Assembly (NCBI GenBank): GCA_023138975.1
Contig: JAGLON010000005.1
Span: forward strand, 1 to 64,000
Direction of reading: 5' to 3'
DNA: 64,000 bases
Source of the DNA: Candidatus Zixiibacteriota bacterium
GTDB lineage: Bacteria > Zixibacteria > MSB-5A5 > GN15 > JAAZOE01
Shown: positions 16,700 through 24,669 of the stretch, in pieces
How the letters are laid out: each line of letters starts with the position of its first letter
How positions within the stretch are numbered: position 1 is the stretch's first letter
Translations under genes and position numbers: made by a program
Notes under the pieces: model-generated
The model's database searches: none
What the model saw: the letters and a program-made list of their open reading frames with translations, nothing else
Told to the model about the DNA's origin: nothing

Positions 16700-18499
16700 T
16701 TAATATTCAAACTCAGTATCGTCTTTACCTTTTTTCGCATCTTTATCGTTCGGGTCGCATATCACTACTTTACAATACCAGTCATAGGCGTTTTTGAAAT
16801 ACTTCTTTGACTCGTCTATCTTATTCGCCTCGGCTAATTCAGCGGCTTGTAAATGATACGCCTGAGCGATATATTTCATCAGGTCTGAATTACCGCATTG
16901 TTCCTGCCCTTTGTCCTTAAAACAGGCTAACGCCTTCTTGTAATAACTGACAGCACGAGGATAATTCGTGGTGCAATCATCGCTGAATGAATAAATAAAG
17001 CCCAGTGTCTTGAGCGCATCACAGTTGGTAGTATCTAATTTATACAACTTTTCAGTCCACAGAAGGCCATTCTGACAATCACTCAACTCACTCATATAAG
17101 TACTTGATAAAAGCGTATAAGCTTTGATCTTGGTCGGCTCAATTTCAACAACCTTTTGCAAGTACTCAACCGCTCGTTCATATTCTTCCAGATTAATGGC
17201 ACAAAGTCCAGCGTTCATGAAAACAGACCAGAGGTCCGGACCGATTGCAATTCGCTTATCATAGTATTCAAGAGCCGTGGCATAGTCTTTAAGCTGGTGG
17301 TATGAAATCGCGGCTTTAACCGCCATGGCATCATCCTGAGGTTTCAACTCTAAGGCCAAGACATAGTTTTCGGCGGCATTGGCATGATCTTCAAGAGTTC
17401 TATATGCATCCGCTATGCGGCGATACAAATCAGCATCGCTCGCCCCTGGTGTCCTATCAGGTTTGTCCTCATTGAGCCAGGCCAGGTGCTGTTTCAGATA
17501 ATCAATACCTGCCTGAAAATCCTCAATGCCCATTTTCGATCGGCCCATATAGAGGTATATATTTTTGGGAGTATCACCCAGCGATAACACATATGAAAGC
17601 GCCGAATCAGCCTGAGGAAAACCGCCCAGATTAAAGTATGCCCGGCCAATATTAAAGAATACCTCGCCGTCAGTACTATCACTGGTCAACTCGAGGAAAC
17701 GGCGATATGAACCGATTGTTTCGGAAAAACGCTGTTTCTTTGTTTCCTGATCACGCGCCGACAGACCGGCCATTGTGTACAACCGCCCCGCTTCTTTCCA
17801 AGCATAAGCATACAGGGTATCACGGGATAAAACAATACTCAACTGATCCAAAGCATCGCTGAACTGCCGCATTGCTACATAGCACCTGGCCAACCGGAAA
17901 TAAACATCCAGATAAGTCGTATCCTTTTCAATAACCCTGTTATATTCGTTAATCGCTAAAGCGTAAATCTTCTGATAGTAATTAGCATCGCCCAGATTGG
18001 CGTAAAACTCAACATTTTCAGGATCTTCCTGAATCGCTTTTCTAAATTCTACATCAGCTTTGGCATATTCTTCGCGTTCAATTAACAGCATTCCCATCCC
18101 ATTATGGAATAACGCCTTTTCCTTCTTGGCCTTCTTTATGCCTTTTTGGAAAGCTTTTTCTGCCTCATCAAAGTTCTTTTGAAGAAGATGAACTTTGCCT
18201 TTGTAGTAGAGAGCCTCATACAGCTTGGATTTCTTTTTAAGCGCCAACTCGAATAATTCGAGAGATTCATCAAGCTGATTACGAGCAAATAGGATTTGTC
18301 CTTTGATTAGGTAATTGGGGCCGTATGACGCATCAGTTTTGATTTCATTATTAATCAAGACCAGCGCTTGGGCCGTATCATTGGCATTTAGCGCTTCCAC
18401 AATATCCGGTTTCAAATTATAGGCAAAAACTGGCGCCGAGAAAACCGTGAATAACAGTGTGAAAATGACGAGACGTACAATAGTTCTAGAGGAGGTCAT
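16700..18499 (-). CDS. Periplasmic TPR-repeat protein
   Basis: About 599 residues from the ATG at 18499, which is followed at once by a classic signal peptide ending in SAPVFA; in-frame ATGs further upstream would place about 18 residues before it. The mature protein is made of consecutive TPR helices, for example AFQKGIKKAKKEKALFHNGM, ENVEFYANLGDANYYQKIYA and AISYHQLKDYATALEYYDKR. TPR arrays scaffold protein complexes. It is the first gene of the leftward run into the ExbB/ExbD/TonB genes, 44 bases before the membrane protein, and may recruit partners to that complex on the periplasmic side. Confidence 0.87.
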   Translation of the reverse strand: MTSSRTIVRLVIFTLLFTVFSAPVFAYNLKPDIVEALNANDTAQALVLINNEIKTDASYGPNYLIKGQILFARNQLDESLELFELALKKKSKLYEALYYKGKVHLLQKNFDEAEKAFQKGIKKAKKEKALFHNGMGMLLIEREEYAKADVEFRKAIQEDPENVEFYANLGDANYYQKIYALAINEYNRVIEKDTTYLDVYFRLARCYVAMRQFSDALDQLSIVLSRDTLYAYAWKEAGRLYTMAGLSARDQETKKQRFSETIGSYRRFLELTSDSTDGEVFFNIGRAYFNLGGFPQADSALSYVLSLGDTPKNIYLYMGRSKMGIEDFQAGIDYLKQHLAWLNEDKPDRTPGASDADLYRRIADAYRTLEDHANAAENYVLALELKPQDDAMAVKAAISYHQLKDYATALEYYDKRIAIGPDLWSVFMNAGLCAINLEEYERAVEYLQKVVEIEPTKIKAYTLLSSTYMSELSDCQNGLLWTEKLYKLDTTNCDALKTLGFIYSFSDDCTTNYPRAVSYYKKALACFKDKGQEQCGNSDLMKYIAQAYHLQAAELAEANKIDESKKYFKNAYDWYCKVVICDPNDKDAKKGKDDTEFEY

Positions 18500-18592
18500 A
18501 ATATAGCCAATCCCTTTCAGTTTCATAAAAAAACCAAGAAGTCCATAATACAAAAATTGGTGGTTATGTCAAGCTGTTTTTGATTGCTCCAC

Positions 18593-18835
18593 TTAGTCTT
18601 CCTCATTATGAATCAACTCGTGTAAACTGCCTTTTTCCTTCTGATTATTGCGTCTTATAATCAATACTGACTGCCCTATTCTGAGTATAAAATAGAACGT
18701 CACAAAGATACCAACAATCCACCGGTAGGAAATCGGCCAATCACTCGTAAAAAAGACCGCAATCATTATTCCACCGACAAACATAACCAAGGCTGATGCC
18801 ATATTGATGTAACTCTGTACATTCGTTTTCATCAT
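18593..18835 (-). CDS. Small two-helix membrane protein
   Basis: 80 residues with two predicted membrane helices: about residues 11-30 (SALVMFVGGIMIAVFFT) and 38-58 (WIVGIFVTFYFILRIGQSVL), and a charged C-terminus (RRNNQKEKGSLHELIHNEED). AAGAAG and AGG lie before the tandem ATG codons at 18835. It stands about 95 bases upstream of the TPR gene start and could be the first gene of that unit. Function unknown; the gene-free 18836-19108 shows only A/T-rich sequence. Confidence 0.55.
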   Translation of the reverse strand: MMKTNVQSYINMASALVMFVGGIMIAVFFTSDWPISYRWIVGIFVTFYFILRIGQSVLIIRRNNQKEKGSLHELIHNEED

Positions 18836-19108
18836 GCCTATCTTCTTATACTATTAAATATACAGTAAAGTCCCGGTTTTCTTCCCTCATCTTCCCGATA
18901 AGGCGTCGATTAGTGTTATAACAACAAAATTTGTGCCGCGTTCGAAATCTTTTGCGGCTTTTTATCCCATTGTATAACAACAGCTTACGGGGCGAGCAAA
19001 TTACCGAACCATGAAACTTCGTATAATTATCCACTGGCTTCGAACAATGACCGAAAAACTCCCCTATGTCCTTATTACACAGTTGTTTATGATTCGCATA
19101 TTCTGCGC

Positions 19109-20272
19109 TCATGGTCCCAGCCATTCGGGAAAATATACGACTTTATTCATGTAATCTATGCCTAGGCGGATCCGGCCGAAAAATGCAATCGGTTCGCCAC
19201 GGCTATTTACTGCTGGATAAAAGTTCAACCTTAGCATTATATCTCTGATGTAGCCCCCCATATTACCGGTAGCCCTGAGAGTAGATATTCCGGTGATTCT
19301 CCCATCCTCATCAATAACAACCTCAGCCAGTCCCTCTCCATATACTTCCACAGATAAGCCGCTGGCCGGAATTACCAATTCGGGAAATTCGCGAGGCAGG
19401 GCAAATATTGAAATATCTCCGGAATTAAAATAGCTGGTCACAAAATACAACTCGGAATGAAAAGCTGTACTGTCGTTTTTTACATCTATTTTCGGAAGAT
19501 AAGGATACTTCAGATTATCAAAAATCCTGAAGGTGAGAAAGAACTCACACGGCCGAGGTTCGTTGTTAATTAGAAACGGCTCAAAACTCGCATTAAGCAG
19601 CGCCGTAAACACTTGGTGAGTACCGGTCTTCATATTCTCAAGCGGAAACTGAATATCTTCCAACTCACCCGTCTTACTGAGTTTTATCTTGGCGGAGATT
19701 GTCAGATAACGCCCTGACTTCTCATGCACATCAGCCGGATATGAAAGCGGAGGAAGAGCAACTACTTCCGGAGGAGCTATATTATTGTGCTCGAAATACA
19801 GAGCGAGCAGGAAACGATTTGATTCGTAGTTGTCAGTCTCAACATTAAAATTAACCGGGAAATCAAGAGTTACCTTCTTACCAGACTTAAAGATCGGCTT
19901 ATACTTTATAATAACAGGAATCTTCTGAGGGAAACTAATTGGCATTCCGTCGAGGAATTTAAACTTTAGTTTTTTCAAATGTTTTTGAATCGGTTTGATA
20001 TAGGCGGCAGAATCAGCATTGTAGGAGATATCTTTTACTTTGCCTTTCTTGTCCACCTGTAATAAAATCTGTACGGTCCGGCTTTTAAGCCCCTCACTCT
20101 TTTTCAAATCAAGCTCAATTACATCCCGTTTATGATAAGGCAGGGCCAAACCAAGATACTGACCGACTTGTGAGTTGATTGAATCTACGGGCTGGGCGTA
20201 AACAGAACCGGAAAGAAGTAACCCTGAGAACATAAAAAAAAGCCCAAAGGCAATTTGAAAAAGAGAACTCAT
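19109..20272 (-). CDS. Secreted protein with three degenerate TonB-C-like repeats
   Basis: 387 residues with a signal peptide ending at SVYA. Three segments share the beta-alpha-beta plan of TonB C-terminal domains: residues ~60-125 (VQILLQVDKKGKVKDISYN ... IPVIIKYK), ~185-250 (ISAKIKLSKTGELEDIQFPL ... FFLTFRIF) and ~310-375 (AEVVIDEDGRITGISTLRAT ... FFGRIRLGI). In each, a strand with Asp/Lys-x-G precedes a helix and a final strand. This is my reading of the pattern and was not confirmed by a profile search. It may bind TonB-box peptides or act as a periplasmic adaptor for the neighbouring TonB systems. Confidence 0.7.
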   Translation of the reverse strand: MSSLFQIAFGLFFMFSGLLLSGSVYAQPVDSINSQVGQYLGLALPYHKRDVIELDLKKSEGLKSRTVQILLQVDKKGKVKDISYNADSAAYIKPIQKHLKKLKFKFLDGMPISFPQKIPVIIKYKPIFKSGKKVTLDFPVNFNVETDNYESNRFLLALYFEHNNIAPPEVVALPPLSYPADVHEKSGRYLTISAKIKLSKTGELEDIQFPLENMKTGTHQVFTALLNASFEPFLINNEPRPCEFFLTFRIFDNLKYPYLPKIDVKNDSTAFHSELYFVTSYFNSGDISIFALPREFPELVIPASGLSVEVYGEGLAEVVIDEDGRITGISTLRATGNMGGYIRDIMLRLNFYPAVNSRGEPIAFFGRIRLGIDYMNKVVYFPEWLGP

Positions 20273-20330
20273 AATAGATATTATACAATTTAAAATGAAT
20301 TGAGCAATAAAAAAATGGCTTTAAAGGGCT

Positions 20331-20365
20331 AAGGCGCTATGCTGTAGAATCAGACATAGCGCCTT
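20331..20365 (-). terminator. Hairpin after the cupredoxin gene
   Basis: AAGGCGCTATG (20331-20341) and CATAGCGCCTT (20355-20365) form a perfect 11-bp stem, 25 bases beyond the stop at 20390; on the minus strand a short T-run follows near 20311. It separates the cupredoxin gene from the next leftward gene. Confidence 0.7.
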
Positions 20366-20389
20366 ATCTGGGAGGGATCTTGAGATCTA

Positions 20390-20839
20390 TTAATTGCTAT
20401 AATAGACTGTCCTTGTCTTCTTTCGGCACATAGCATACAATCCTGAACCAATAATCAGCAGGCAAAGAATTAATAATCCGACAAATCCTAGTCCCGGGAC
20501 AGGTTCCGGTGCCTGAACAGTAATCATTGCCGTCATAGCCGGATGGATTTCACAATGGTACGGGTATGACCCCGGAGTATTAAGAACTATCCCCCAGGAC
20601 ATTCCTGTCGTCAGCGTGCCGGAATCAAAAGTCATGCCTCCATCATCAGTTGTAGCCGTATGCGGAGCCGTATCCTGATTGGTCCAGACAACCGAATCAC
20701 CAACATTAATCGTCAGGGTGTCCGGTGAAAAGGCAAAACCGGCAATATCAATGTTGTGAACGGCAGAAAAAGCAAAGCCGGATAGCATCATCATCGCGAG
20801 AACAGTGAATAAAGTCTTTAATTTCATTTTACCATCCAT
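20390..20839 (-). CDS. Cupredoxin (amicyanin/plastocyanin-like) with C-terminal membrane anchor
   Basis: About 149 residues: signal peptide (MMLSGFAFSA), then a cupredoxin domain with NVGDSVVWTNQDTAPHTATT and YPYHCEIHPAMTAMITV. The His, and the Cys-x2-His-x2-Met set with amicyanin spacing, form a type 1 copper site. The C-terminus VPGLGFVGLLILCLLIIGSG followed by MCRKK is a short motif, one hydrophobic helix and a basic end, the layout of PEP/IPTL-CTERM-like sorting or anchoring signals. Three ATGs are possible (20869, 20839, 20827); I use 20839, after GGGTG. Probably an envelope electron carrier. Confidence 0.85.
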   Translation of the reverse strand: MDGKMKLKTLFTVLAMMMLSGFAFSAVHNIDIAGFAFSPDTLTINVGDSVVWTNQDTAPHTATTDDGGMTFDSGTLTTGMSWGIVLNTPGSYPYHCEIHPAMTAMITVQAPEPVPGLGFVGLLILCLLIIGSGLYAMCRKKTRTVYYSN

Positions 20840-20927
20840 GTTGAACACCCAATTTCTATTTGCACACATCTATTACGGGACTAATTTAGTCCACTATTGA
20901 TTATTTTTAAATAATTTTCAAAAAAAG

Positions 20928-20936
20928 TGTTATAAT
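20928..20936 (+). promoter_or_regulatory. Extended -10 promoter for trmO
   Basis: TGTTATAAT is a perfect extended -10 element (TGn plus TATAAT). No good -35 is visible. Transcription would begin near 20943 and include a small hairpin, CCAAAC/GTTTGG (20941-20957), before the start codon at 21010. Confidence 0.55.
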
Positions 20937-21009
20937 CCAACCAAACCGGTAGTTTGGCCATTTAGATAACACGCCTTTACCGTACACGATCAAAGAAACG
21001 AGTTTTGGC

Positions 21010-21498
21010 ATGGATGACATTATTTTTAGACCAATCGGTATTATTCACACGCCGTACTCCGAACCGAAAGGGGTTCCGATTCAGCCCAATCGCGGTAAAG
21101 ATGTTGAAGCTACGATTGAAATCTTTGACGAATATGTCGAGGGTCTGGCTGACCTCGACGGCTTCTCGCATATTATCCTGCTGTTTCACCTGCATAAATC
21201 AACCGGGTACAAAATGAAGGTCGTCCCTTTCCTCGACGATACTGTCCGGGGCTTGTTTTCCACCAGAGCGCCGAGACGCCCCAACCCGATCGGTTTGTCA
21301 ATCGTTCGCTTGACGTCGATTGAAAGGAATATATTACATATCAAGGATATCGATATCGTTGACGGCACGCCCCTGCTGGATATCAAACCGCACGTTCCGA
21401 ATTTTGATGAGAGCGAAAATTTCAGAATCGGGTGGCTGGAAGATAAAGTAAAGAGACCCTCGGCCCGCAAGAATGCCGACGACCGCTTCGAGGAGTGA
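21010..21498 (+). CDS. trmO: tRNA (N6-threonylcarbamoyladenosine37-N6)-methyltransferase, TrmO/TsaA family
   Basis: 162 residues of the single-domain UPF0066/TsaA fold: FRPIGIIHTPYSEPKGVPIQ at the N-terminus, DLDGFSHIILLFHLHKS in the middle and the signature STRAPRRPNPIGLSIVRL that helps bind S-adenosylmethionine. Members methylate t6A37 of tRNA-Thr. It lacks the C-terminal domain of E. coli TrmO and is closer in size to the short forms. It is one of few rightward genes here and has its own promoter. A sequence-island of dispersed repeats follows. Confidence 0.9.
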   Translation: MDDIIFRPIGIIHTPYSEPKGVPIQPNRGKDVEATIEIFDEYVEGLADLDGFSHIILLFHLHKSTGYKMKVVPFLDDTVRGLFSTRAPRRPNPIGLSIVRLTSIERNILHIKDIDIVDGTPLLDIKPHVPNFDESENFRIGWLEDKVKRPSARKNADDRFEE

Positions 21499-21550
21499 GC
21501 ATTCCCCTTACACACCGACCGCCCTTACGGCAGGACTATAACCTTTATTT

Positions 21551-21767
21551 CCCCTCTCCAGAGGGGACCTGTAACAAAACATTGAGACAATACATACCGG
21601 CAAAATGTCCAAAGCACTTGCAAATGCCTTTTTACAAGCTCCTATAAATAGTTTTTAATTATAATAATTAATAACAACATCCCCTCTATGAGAGGGGTCC
21701 GCGACAGCGGGGGGTGTGTTGATGACACTGAATTTGGTAGTTCTTTCCGGGACGACATAGTCGTCCC
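21551..21767. repeat. Cluster of GC-rich hairpin repeats
   Basis: Within the gene-free stretch 21499-22207: CCCCTCTCCAGAGGGG (21551-21566), CCCCTC-TATGA-GAGGGG followed by GGGGGTGTGTTGA (21681-21724), and GGGACGACATAGTCGTCCC (21749-21767). The second type recurs at 51561-51619 and in part at 53724-53740. These are dispersed intergenic palindromes of the REP kind. Confidence 0.6.
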
Positions 21768-21811
21768 CTACAAATAACTATACAATAGGGCATTTAATTC
21801 TCAAATGGGTT

Positions 21812-21835
21812 CACCTGTCTTCGACGAGTACCTTG
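21812..21835 (+). repeat. Partial copy of the GACGAGTACCTTG dispersed repeat
   Basis: CACCTGTCTTCGACGAGTAC followed by CTTG matches the core of the fuller copy about 85 bases to the right (21918-21966). Confidence 0.5.
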
Positions 21836-21917
21836 CGTTTTTCATATTAACATGCTTTTCCTAAAGCCAAATTTTCTAAAATGTCTCGTTACCACCTTTC
21901 ATTCATAGAAATACGAA

Positions 21918-21966
21918 GAATTGGCTTTACTTGTCTGCGACGAGTACCTTGTGGATGCTCATTTTT
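21918..21966 (+). repeat. 49-bp dispersed repeat, copy 1
   Basis: Begins GAATTGGCTTTACTTGTCTG and ends GCTCATTTTT. It matches an inverted copy at 54094-54142 at 45 of 49 positions by eye. In one reading frame both encode QG-x-RRRQVKPI. The remaining bases up to 22207 hold no recognised feature except the ribosome site AGGAG of the next gene. Confidence 0.7.
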
Positions 21967-22207
21967 AAAGTTTTTTTTCGAATTGTGCACGCCACAGGGT
22001 GTTTTTAATGACACAGGAAGGTGTGCGCCAGCGCCAACTGTCGTATATATTTTCCAGTTTTCAATAACGATTTTCCTCATGTGCCCCTTCTTTGATGGTG
22101 TTTATTATATTGATTAATTCTGGAATAGTAGTAAATTGGTGGTGAAAGTGTAGCTGGGGTTATTACCGCCCACAAAATATCATCAGTATTTATTAGGAGA
22201 ATAAGCC

Positions 22208-23065
22208 ATGATTAAAGTCCCTAAAAAAGTAGTGGAACGATTAAACAAAGAAGTGGGCCAATTTCAGAAAATATTGAAGGCTGCCAAGGATCGTGATATC
22301 AATGAATCAGATACCGTGACTATTGTCACCGACATGTTGGCAAATGTTTTTGGTTTTGATAAGTATTCAGATGTGACCAGAGAATGTGCTATACAAGGAA
22401 CTTATTGCGATCTGGCAATCAAGTTGGATAGTCATATAAAATACTTGATAGAGGTGAAAGCAATTGGCTTGGACTTAAAAGAAAATCATCTTCGCCAAGC
22501 CGTAAATTATGGCGCCAATAAAGGAATTCGGTGGGTAGTTTTGACCAATGGTATCGATTGGGAAATCTATTGGTTGAAATTTGAAAGCAAAGTTGACTAT
22601 GATCTGGTTTGCTCTTTTAATTTTTTAGAGTTAAATGCAAAAAGACATGAAGATCAGAGCAAACTATTTATTTTATGTAAAAAAGGAATCCGGGCAGATG
22701 CGATGGAGCAATACGGCAAACGTGTCCAAAGTGTAAATAGGTATATGATTGGAGCTTTAATCCTAACAGAACCGGTAATCAATACTATCAGATTAACATT
22801 AAAAAAGATATCACCAAGCATTAAGGTAACAAATGATGAAATCGAAAATATTTTATCCCATGATGTTTTAAAAAGAGATATAAGAGAGGGCGAAATAGCA
22901 GGTAAAGCAAAAAGCAGAGTCAATAAGATATTAAAAAAACATTCCCAAAAACGCAAAGCCAAACAAAAAGACAAAAACAATAAATCCAATGACTCAAAAT
23001 CAAATTCTAATGAAGTTAATCATTCAGGCAATAAGAGCGATACTAATCCCGTTATAGATGATTAA
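22208..23065 (+). CDS. Orphan HsdR N-terminal-type PD-(D/E)XK nuclease-like protein
   Basis: 285 residues. Residues ~30-125 match the type I restriction HSDR_N / PD-(D/E)XK core: SDTVTIVTDMLANVFGFDKY, TYCDLAIKLDSHIKYLIEVKA with Asp and Glu-x-Lys, then HLRQAVNYGANKGIRWVVLT and WEIYWL. There is no helicase, HsdM or HsdS nearby. Residues ~190-230 may be a helical dimerisation region, and the last ~50 are a low-complexity Lys/Asn/Ser tail. AGGAG lies 9 bases before the ATG. Flanked on both sides by dispersed repeats. It could be a stand-alone nuclease or a DNA-binding remnant; no toxin-antitoxin partner was seen. Confidence 0.8.
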   Translation: MIKVPKKVVERLNKEVGQFQKILKAAKDRDINESDTVTIVTDMLANVFGFDKYSDVTRECAIQGTYCDLAIKLDSHIKYLIEVKAIGLDLKENHLRQAVNYGANKGIRWVVLTNGIDWEIYWLKFESKVDYDLVCSFNFLELNAKRHEDQSKLFILCKKGIRADAMEQYGKRVQSVNRYMIGALILTEPVINTIRLTLKKISPSIKVTNDEIENILSHDVLKRDIREGEIAGKAKSRVNKILKKHSQKRKAKQKDKNNKSNDSKSNSNEVNHSGNKSDTNPVIDD

Positions 23066-23088
23066 ATCGCCGGGTAGGCTCCGGTCCT

Positions 23089-23178
23089 GTCATTCCCGAG
23101 AGTTTCCGTGAAACGGGACGAGTCGGGAATCCAGAAAAAGTAAAACTAAAACTGGATCCCCGCGTCCGCGAGGATGAC
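23089..23178. repeat. GTCAT...ATGAC imperfect palindromic repeat
   Basis: Starts GTCATTCCCGAG and ends with CTGGATCCCCGCG...GGATGAC; inner arms GGGAATCCAG/CTGGATCCCC. A second member is at 44409-44505 and a half-member at 44003-44022. The family is of the intergenic 'GTCATTCCCGCGAAAGCGGGAATCC' kind. It lies in the gene-free 23066-23428. Confidence 0.6.
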
Positions 23179-23347
23179 GATGATTAACTCATGAATAATA
23201 TAAACCACTCAGCTCTGGCTATGGATAGCATCATTCGTTGAAGAATTAAGTTGAAACGAGGAGAACCTATTGGGGGAATAATGTCCTCCCCGTCTCGGGA
23301 TAGAAATTCAAATTATACTCTACTCGTTTGTCGCGCTTTGCGCGAAT

Positions 23348-23393
23348 GTCAAAACCACAGGCTATAGTGCCCAAACAGTGGGTGGGTTTTGAC
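23348..23393. repeat. GTCAAAACC...GGTTTTGAC inverted-repeat element
   Basis: Ends GTCAAAACC (23348) and GGTTTTGAC (23393) are inverted; inside is ACAGGC...CAGTGGGTG. A diverged relative (AGACCACAGGC ... GTGGGTAGGTCATGACC) lies near 50693-50733. Confidence 0.45.
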
Positions 23394-23406
23394 CTACAAG
23401 TTTAAA

Positions 23407-23423
23407 ATGGGACAACGTCCCAT
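23407..23423 (-). terminator. Terminator of the cobalamin operon
   Basis: ATGGGAC-AAC-GTCCCAT (23407-23423) lies just past the stop at 23429 on the minus strand and is followed there by TTTAAACTTG. Confidence 0.55.
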
Positions 23424-23428
23424 CCCCC

Positions 23429-24652
23429 CTAATTGACCCAGAGGGGGCCAATAATCGGAGCCGGGCCGCCTTTGAAAGCATAATTTACCAGATAGACCGC
23501 ATCGCCGACATTGATCGACACGTCGCCATTGGCATTAGCTCGCCAGCGAGGAAAAGCCGGAGCCGCTCCACCCTTAAAAGTAAAGTTAACGAGATAGACG
23601 GCATCACCGACGTTCACTTCCCAATCGCCATTAGCATCTCCGGGGACATAATCAAAGGCAACATGAATCGGACCGTCCCCCATTGTATAGGTATTTATTT
23701 TATCACCATTACTGTTGATGCGGATTATCCGGTCGCCGAAAGTGCAGGCAAAGGCGGTCGTATCCTGAAAAGCGACAATCCCCATCGCTCCCGAATCGAC
23801 ATAAATCGGATTAGCGGAATCATGATAGACCTCGTAGGTAAAAGCATCATAAGAAAAGATTTCACCGTCGGCGGCCCATCCTCCAGCCGAAAGAAAAACT
23901 TTATTGTCGGCTCCGATGGCGAGCAGACTAGGGTCTCCCCCCAGCGAAACGATATTGAAAGCGGCTTCGATTTCGGGATCGATTAGAAAAACTGTTCCTC
24001 GTACCGAAGAATAATTGCCGGTACAAACGCAGTGAATAATACCGTTGGCATCGACATCTACAAACTGAGGATTGGTACTGGTCAGGATTTCAATCGAAGA
24101 TAGAACCGTATCGGCAGATAAATCATACACCGCAACTTTGCCCTGTCCCCAGGTGTAGGTTGAAAAATCATAGGCGGTAATAGCTACATAGGCCCGGTCT
24201 TTATATATCAGGATTCCTTCGGGAGATTTTCCGATCGGAGTCGTCTGGACAATCATTTTGATCGTAACATCGACTTTGACCAGCGCATCATCGACCATCA
24301 GGGTTACATATAAGTATTGATCGTTATAAAAGGCCATCCAGAACGGATTACTTCCGTTCGGAAGATCAATCCAGCCAACGGTCGATTCGGTTTTCAGATT
24401 GATTATCTGAATCTCATCGGTTACAGAAAGCAACACATAGGCCAAGCTATCGCGAATAATGATTTGATTTGGCGATGACAATATATCCGATCCTAACGTC
24501 AGCATATTATTGGTCACCATATTGGTAGTCAGGTTTATTTTAGAAAGTGTCTCCCCCGATGTGTTGATGACATAGGCATAAGGGTCGGCGGCGTTTATTC
24601 CACCCGCCAATAGTCCAATGAGCGCTAATAGTAGTATTGATTTCCTTAACAT
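23429..24652 (-). CDS. YncE-like beta-propeller with C-terminal dockerin-type repeats; BtuG-like candidate
   Basis: 407 residues from the ATG at 24652, after GGAGA. Signal peptide, then repeated propeller blades of the YVTN/YncE kind (IIRDSLAYVLLSVTDEIQII, NDQYLYVTLMVDDALVKVD, SPEGILIYKDRAYVAITAYD, GDPSLLAIGADNKVFLSAGG). The last ~65 residues are two dockerin-like Ca-binding repeats: GDANGDWEVNVGDAVYLVN and ANANGDVSINVGDAVYLVN, each followed by FKGG-x-AP. It starts 17 bases after the BtuB-like gene under the same cobalamin riboswitch. In Bacteroides the B12-binding surface lipoprotein BtuG is a beta-propeller next to BtuB; this may be the counterpart, attached through a dockerin instead of a lipid. 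Confidence 0.82.
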   Translation of the reverse strand: MLRKSILLLALIGLLAGGINAADPYAYVINTSGETLSKINLTTNMVTNNMLTLGSDILSSPNQIIIRDSLAYVLLSVTDEIQIINLKTESTVGWIDLPNGSNPFWMAFYNDQYLYVTLMVDDALVKVDVTIKMIVQTTPIGKSPEGILIYKDRAYVAITAYDFSTYTWGQGKVAVYDLSADTVLSSIEILTSTNPQFVDVDANGIIHCVCTGNYSSVRGTVFLIDPEIEAAFNIVSLGGDPSLLAIGADNKVFLSAGGWAADGEIFSYDAFTYEVYHDSANPIYVDSGAMGIVAFQDTTAFACTFGDRIIRINSNGDKINTYTMGDGPIHVAFDYVPGDANGDWEVNVGDAVYLVNFTFKGGAAPAFPRWRANANGDVSINVGDAVYLVNYAFKGGPAPIIGPLWVN

Positions 24653-24669
24653 CTTGTTTCTCCGCAAGT

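Noticed and set aside
18846-19124. Leftward 92-codon frame between the TonB-C-like protein and the small membrane protein
   Set aside because: Overlaps the end of 19109-20272, lacks a ribosome site and has an unusual Cys/His/Arg-rich composition; probably not translated.
21889-22080. 63-codon leftward frame carrying the RRRQVKPI peptide
   Set aside because: The shared peptide comes from the DNA repeat at 21918-21966; there is no ribosome site and the rest is not conserved with 54022-54189.
23066-23428. Attachment site or integrase-related element
   Set aside because: Repeats are present, but no integrase, tRNA gene or clean target duplication was seen.
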